This document shows positions 58,226 through 64,000 of a DNA stretch of 64,000 nucleotides, one piece after another. The stretch lies in NCBI GenBank assembly GCA_951804985.1, contig OX638136.1:620001-684000 (forward strand), in the 5' to 3' direction. The position numbers were made by a program, and so were the translations under genes. Below the pieces are notes generated by a model. The model was not told the DNA's origin and did no database searches. It worked only from the letters and a program-made list of their open reading frames with translations. Source of the stretch: Dryomyza anilis (Eukaryota > Arthropoda > Insecta > Diptera > Dryomyzidae). Numbering within the stretch: position 1 is the stretch's first letter; each line of letters begins with the position of its first letter.

Positions 58226-58900
58226 ATGTCTGAATTAACTGGTGTCGCAGTCGTTTCGTCGCCTGTTGCTACTGCTGCTGCTGCAGTGGAAAAGAAAGTC
58301 GTCAAGAAGACTGCAAAGAAACCAGCGACTGCACCATCTCATCCACCAACTCAGCAAATGGTTGACGCTTCAATTAAAAATTTAAAAGAACGTGGTGGTT
58401 CATCATTGCTGGCAATTAAGAAATATATCAGTGCAACATATAAATGTGATGCTCAAAAATTGGCACCATTTATTAAGAAATATTTAAAATCAGCAGTTGT
58501 ATCTGGTAAATTAATTCAAACAAAAGGCAAGGGAGCATCAGGTTCCTTCAAACTTTCAGCCGCTGCCAGTAAGGAGCCGAAAACAAAACTAAGTCCGTTG
58601 AGAAGAAAAAGACAGCTATAACCAAAACAGCACCTAAGAGAAAATCAACTGCGTCAACAAAGAAGGTGAGTGATGAGAAAAAAGGAAAGAAAGCTGTGGC
58701 CACAAAAAAAGGTTGAAAAAACAAAGGCGAAAACCATCAAAAAGGTTGGTGCAGTTAAATCAAAATCTGTGAAATCAAAAGCAACAACGCCCGTATCAGT
58801 TTCTAAAGGAAAAGTGACCAAAGCGAAGGCAGCGTTAGCTAAGAAAACTGTTAATGTTCCAAAAAAACCAGCTGCTAAAAAGACTGCAGCTAAAAAATAA
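58226..58900 (+). pseudogene. His1: H1 with two frameshifts (unit 10)
   Basis: N-tail and winged helix intact. A 1-nt loss at AAAACAAAACTAAG shifts the frame, giving [13 protein letters not shown] and a stop at 58621 (131 aa). A 17-nt loss downstream would restore the original frame (total -18), but the stop lies between. The product would be H1 without most of its C-tail. Stem-loop at 58945-58960 is kept. Confidence 0.93.
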
Positions 58901-59102
58901 TTTTTTAATCATATAGCATTCGTTTAAATCGAATTTATATAAAAAGCCCTTCTCAGGGCTACAATTTATTTCTACAAAGAGATTAAACTTAAATTAATTT
59001 AAATGTATGTTTGATTTATTTATAGTTTTTTTTTTATTATTATTTAGTATTATTACATTGACGAAAATATGAATGTTGTTGAATTCTAGTGCATGAGCAT
59101 TC

Positions 59103-59222
59103 GCCAACGACCATACCACGCTGAATACATCGGTTCTCGTCCGATCACCGAAATTGAGCAGCGTCGGGCGCGGTTAGTACTTAGATGGGGGACCGCTTGG
59201 GAACACCGCGTGTTGTTGGCAC
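59103..59222 (+). rRNA. 5SrRNA: 5S ribosomal RNA (unit 10), A54G
   Basis: ATTGAGCAGC at nt 54 as in unit 9, C-box normal. Confidence 0.95.
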
Positions 59223-59670
59223 ACTAAGATCATTAGATTTTTTTTTTATATATATATTTTTCACCTTTAATAAAAAGAAAAATTCAATTTTTTTGTATTA
59301 ATTCAGTCAAATATATGAGTTATAAAATTATTAAAAATATAAATAATTTATTTTATTAATAAACTAAAAAAATCTAAATATTAATTTATTAAAATGTATA
59401 TAAAAATCAATTTAATAAATTTCATCTTTTTAGTGAAATAGTTTATGGCTCTGAGAAGTGCCTTTTTATATACATATTTTATGTATTAATTCCGTTAAAT
59501 ATTGAAGCTCTGAAATTAAAATAATTTATTTTATTGATTAAATTCAAAATCTATATATTTATTAAAATGTATTTAAACTTGAATTTAATTAATTTCATCT
59601 TTTTAGTAAAATATTTTGTGGCCCTGAGAAGGGCCTTTTTATATATATGAAACAAAATGTTGTTGAAAAT
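59223..59670. repeat. 5S-H2B spacer, unit 11
   Basis: Duplicated H2B 3' block; stem-loops at 59447-59462 and 59620-59635. Confidence 0.82.
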
Positions 59671-60042
59671 TTATTTAGAGCTCGTGTATTTAGTGACAGC
59701 TTTTGTTACTTCACTGACGGCGTGCTTAGCCAGCTCACCAGGCAATAGTAGACGGACGGCTGTTTGAATTTCGCGACTCGTAATTGTTGAGCGTTTGTTG
59801 TACTGTGCCAAACGAGAAGCCTCAGCCGCAATGCGCTCAAAAATATCATTCACAAAACTATTCATGATGCTCATAACCTTTGAAGAAATTCCAGTATCGG
59901 GATGAACTTGCTTCAACACTTTGTAAATATAGATGGCGTAGCTTTCCTTCCTCTTGCGCTTACGTTTCTTGTCATTCTTGGCGATGTTCTTCTGCGCCTT
60001 TCCAGCCTTCTTGGCAGCTTTTCCACTAGTTTTTGGTGGCAT
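59671..60042 (-). CDS. His2B: Histone H2B (unit 11), four substitutions
   Basis: Open 123-aa frame with T21A, A56V, H80Q and G112V (SEVTKAV). This is the most changed intact H2B in the window. Divergent promoter at 60043-60325; the leader lost one G in the TTTTGTTCACTG string. Confidence 0.96.
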   Translation of the reverse strand: MPPKTSGKAAKKAGKAQKNIAKNDKKRKRKRKESYAIYIYKVLKQVHPDTGISSKVMSIMNSFVNDIFERIAAEASRLAQYNKRSTITSREIQTAVRLLLPGELAKHAVSEVTKAVTKYTSSK

Positions 60043-60322
60043 TTTATTTTTTCACTGTTCACTTTTTTTTTCTTTTTCACAAAACACTTCACTGTTAACA
60101 CAATTTTTATGCCAAGTCCAAAATTCGATGTGCTTAAGTACTTTTTTCTATACGTGTTTTTCAGGTAGAAGAAGACATTATTGGTTATTTCAAAAACAAC
60201 CCTCATTCAATGGAATGCGTAGAAAAAAAAAACTATAAATACAGAGCGACTATGTGTCACAGGCATCATTTGTGTTTAAAGTGCAGTGCTGTGAAGTGTA
60301 TTAGTATAAACAAAAAAAGTGA

Positions 60323-60700
<378 letters not shown>

Positions 60701-60840
60701 ATATTCAACAACCACAAATAAAAAATATAAACCAACCGTCCTTTTCAGGACGACAAATTATTAATAAATAAAGAGATATATTATTATTAAAAAAAAAAAT
60801 CTATAATAAAACGATACAAAATTAATTTCTAAATGCTTGT

Positions 60841-62175
60841 CATATTTTCAAGGGAGGTTAATTTCTATAGGAAAACATATGTTGAAGGTAGAATATCATG
60901 CTAAAATGAAAAAAAAAAATTTCGATAATGAAACGATAAAAAGTCGCTTCTCTGTGCGTCTCATATTTTCAAGGGAGGCTAATTTCTATAGGAAAACATA
61001 TGTTGAAGGTAGAATATCATGCTAAAATGAAAAAAAAAAAATTTCGATAATGAAACGATAAAAAGTCGCTTCTCTGTGCGTCTCATATTTTTAAGGGAGG
61101 CTAATTTCTATAGGAATACATATGTTGAAGGTAGAATATCATGCCATAATGAAAAAAAAAATCGATAATGAAACGATAGAAAGTCGCTTCTCTGTGCATC
61201 TCATATTTTCAAGGGAGGCTAATTTCTATAGGAATACATATGTTGAAGGTAGAATATCATGCCAAAATGAAAAAAATAATTCTATAATGAAACGATAAAA
61301 AGTCGCTTCTCTGTGCGTCTCATATTTTCAAGGGAGGCTAATTTCTATAGGAAAACATATGTTGAAGGTAGAATATCATGCTAAAATGAAAAAAAAAAAT
61401 TCGATAATGAAACGATAAAAAGTCGCTTCTCTGTGCGTCTCATATTTTTAAGGGAGGCTAATTTCTATAGGAATACATATGTTGAAGGTAGAATATCATG
61501 CTAAAATGAAAAAAAAAAATTTCGATAATGAAACGATAAAAAGTCGCTTCTCTGTGCGTCTCATATTTTTAAGGGAGGCTAATTTCTATAGGAATACATA
61601 TGTTGAAGGTAGAATATCATGCTAAAATGAAAAAAAAAAATTCGATAATGAAACGATAAAAAGTCGCTTCTCTGTGCGTCTCATATTTTCAAGGGAGGCT
61701 AATTTCTATAGGAAAACATATGTTGAAGGTAGAATATCATGCTAAAATGAAAAAAAAAAAATCGATAATGAAACGATAAAAAGTCGCTTCTCTGTGCGTC
61801 TCATATTTTTAAGGGAGGCTAATTTCTATAGGAATACATATGTTGAAGGTAGAATATCATGCTAAAATGAAAAAAAAAAATTTCGATAATGAAACGATAA
61901 AAAGTCGCTTCTCTGTGCGTTTCAAGGGAGGCTAATTTCTATAGGAAAACATATGTTGAAGGTAGAATATCATGCTAAAATGAAAAAAAAAAAAATTTCG
62001 ATAATGAAACGATAAAAAGTCGCTTCTCTGTGCGTCTCATATTTTTAAGGGAGGCTAATTTCTATAGGAATACATATGTTGAAGGTAGAATATCATGCCA
62101 TAATGAAAAAAAAAAAAAATTCGATAATGAAACGATAAAAAGTCGCTTCTCTGTGCGCCTCATATTTTCAAGGGA
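60841..62175 (+). repeat. Spacer tandem array, about 11 copies (unit 11)
   Basis: Same repeat; shares the rare variant run with unit 10 (here about 61140-61310). Confidence 0.94.
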
Positions 62176-62339
62176 ACATTATTTCAAGCATGATGACAAA
62201 TAAACCAATTAAAATTCAAACAAAAATGTATTTTTTGATAAAATATATTAAATTTTTACTCTTTTTTTTTAATTAAATTGTGGTCCTGAAAAGGACCGAT
62301 TGTTTATAAATTGTTAAAAAAAAATGCAGAAATATTTGT

Positions 62340-63332
<993 letters not shown>

Positions 63333-64000
63333 ATATCTTTTAATTTCAAATATAATTAAAACAAATCGGTCCTTCTCAGGACCACAAAAAAACAATGACT
63401 AAAAGAGATTTCAAAATTGAGTATTTTTTCTTATATGGTATATACTAAAAAATACAAAAGATTTTTGAACAAAAAAAAAATATATATATATATGCATTTA
63501 CAGCATAATGATGAATAACCTTTTATTATAATCTATTATATTTATTATAATCTATAATCTATTTGAAAACTATATATATATAGATTTAATATAATAAAAA
63601 AAACAAAAAAAGAAATTATTTTTGTTTCTGATATATTTTTATTTTGAAATGATAATGAAACAATAGTATTCATACAAATACACTATTCTCAAACGATAGT
63701 TTTTGCAAAAAAAAGACGCTTCTCGGGGCGTCACACTTTTTCAAGGGAGGCTAATTTCCATATAAAAATTCAATTTTATGTGTTCAATGTACTCAATTGA
63801 TTTAAATTTGACCATAATAAAATTATATTTTTTTAAAAACATTTTTTATAAAAAAAAAAAAAATCTCAAAAAAAATAATTTATATATTTTTTAAAATTAT
63901 ATTTTGGTTTTTTGAAATTTTTTTATGATAGTGAACCGATAATTTCATACAAATATACAATTCACAGACGATAGTTTGGGCAAAAACGACGCTTCTCGGT
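63333..64000. other. H3-H1 spacer, cut by the window end (unit 11)
   Basis: Same AT-rich spacer as unit 10, with hairpin motif 1 near 63715; the window ends inside motif 2. H1 and 5S of this unit would lie beyond the window. Confidence 0.8.

Overview
The window is part of a tandem histone gene cluster of a higher (schizophoran) fly. The histone proteins match the Drosophila replication-dependent histones as I know them: H3, H4 and H2A of the best copies look identical, H2B differs by about two residues, and H1 is a clear relative. The genes have no introns, and their 3' ends carry the metazoan histone stem-loop followed by a purine-rich U7-type element. The 5S rRNA genes inside the units have the Drosophila-type sequence. 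The spacers are extremely AT-rich. I cannot name the species.

The basic unit, best seen at 6595-13491, is about 6.9 kb: H2B(-), H2A(+), an array of about 120-bp repeats, H4(-), H3(+), a 1.4-kb spacer, H1(+), 5S rRNA(+), and an AT-rich spacer containing a duplicated H2B 3' end. H2B/H2A and H4/H3 are divergent pairs sharing promoter regions. H2A and H4 converge on the repeat array. Together a unit supplies core and linker histones for S-phase chromatin, plus 5S RNA for ribosomes.

Layout. Unit 1 (1-6594) is complete but has a Helitron-like mini-me/DINE-type insertion between H4 and H3. Unit 2 (6595-13491) is complete. Units 3-6 (13492-29953) are about 4.0-4.4 kb 'short' units that have lost H4 and H3, carry the same 20-nt deletion in H2A, and keep H2B, H1 and 5S. 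Unit 7 (29954-35414) has broken H2A and H1. Unit 8 (35415-40159) has no H2A, an H2B without its own promoter, and an H1 fused to a piece of H3. Unit 8b (about 40157-42849) is H3 tail, H1 and 5S. A 3.3-kb RTE-like non-LTR retrotransposon (42895-46193, 14-bp target duplication) follows. Unit 9 (46208-52081) is heavily decayed. Unit 10 (52082-59222) is nearly complete with a frameshifted H1. Unit 11 (59223-64000) is cut by the window end before H1.

Copies with intact reading frames: H2B 10, H2A 5, H4 7, H3 6, H1 6 (two of these in abnormal contexts are counted or noted below), 5S 10. The unusual points are the linkage of 5S to all unit types, the amplified H3/H4-less units, spacer repeats that resemble decayed histone stem-loops, and amino-acid variants in normally invariant histones. 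Small indels in A-runs could be sequencing errors, but deletions shared by several units are unlikely to be.
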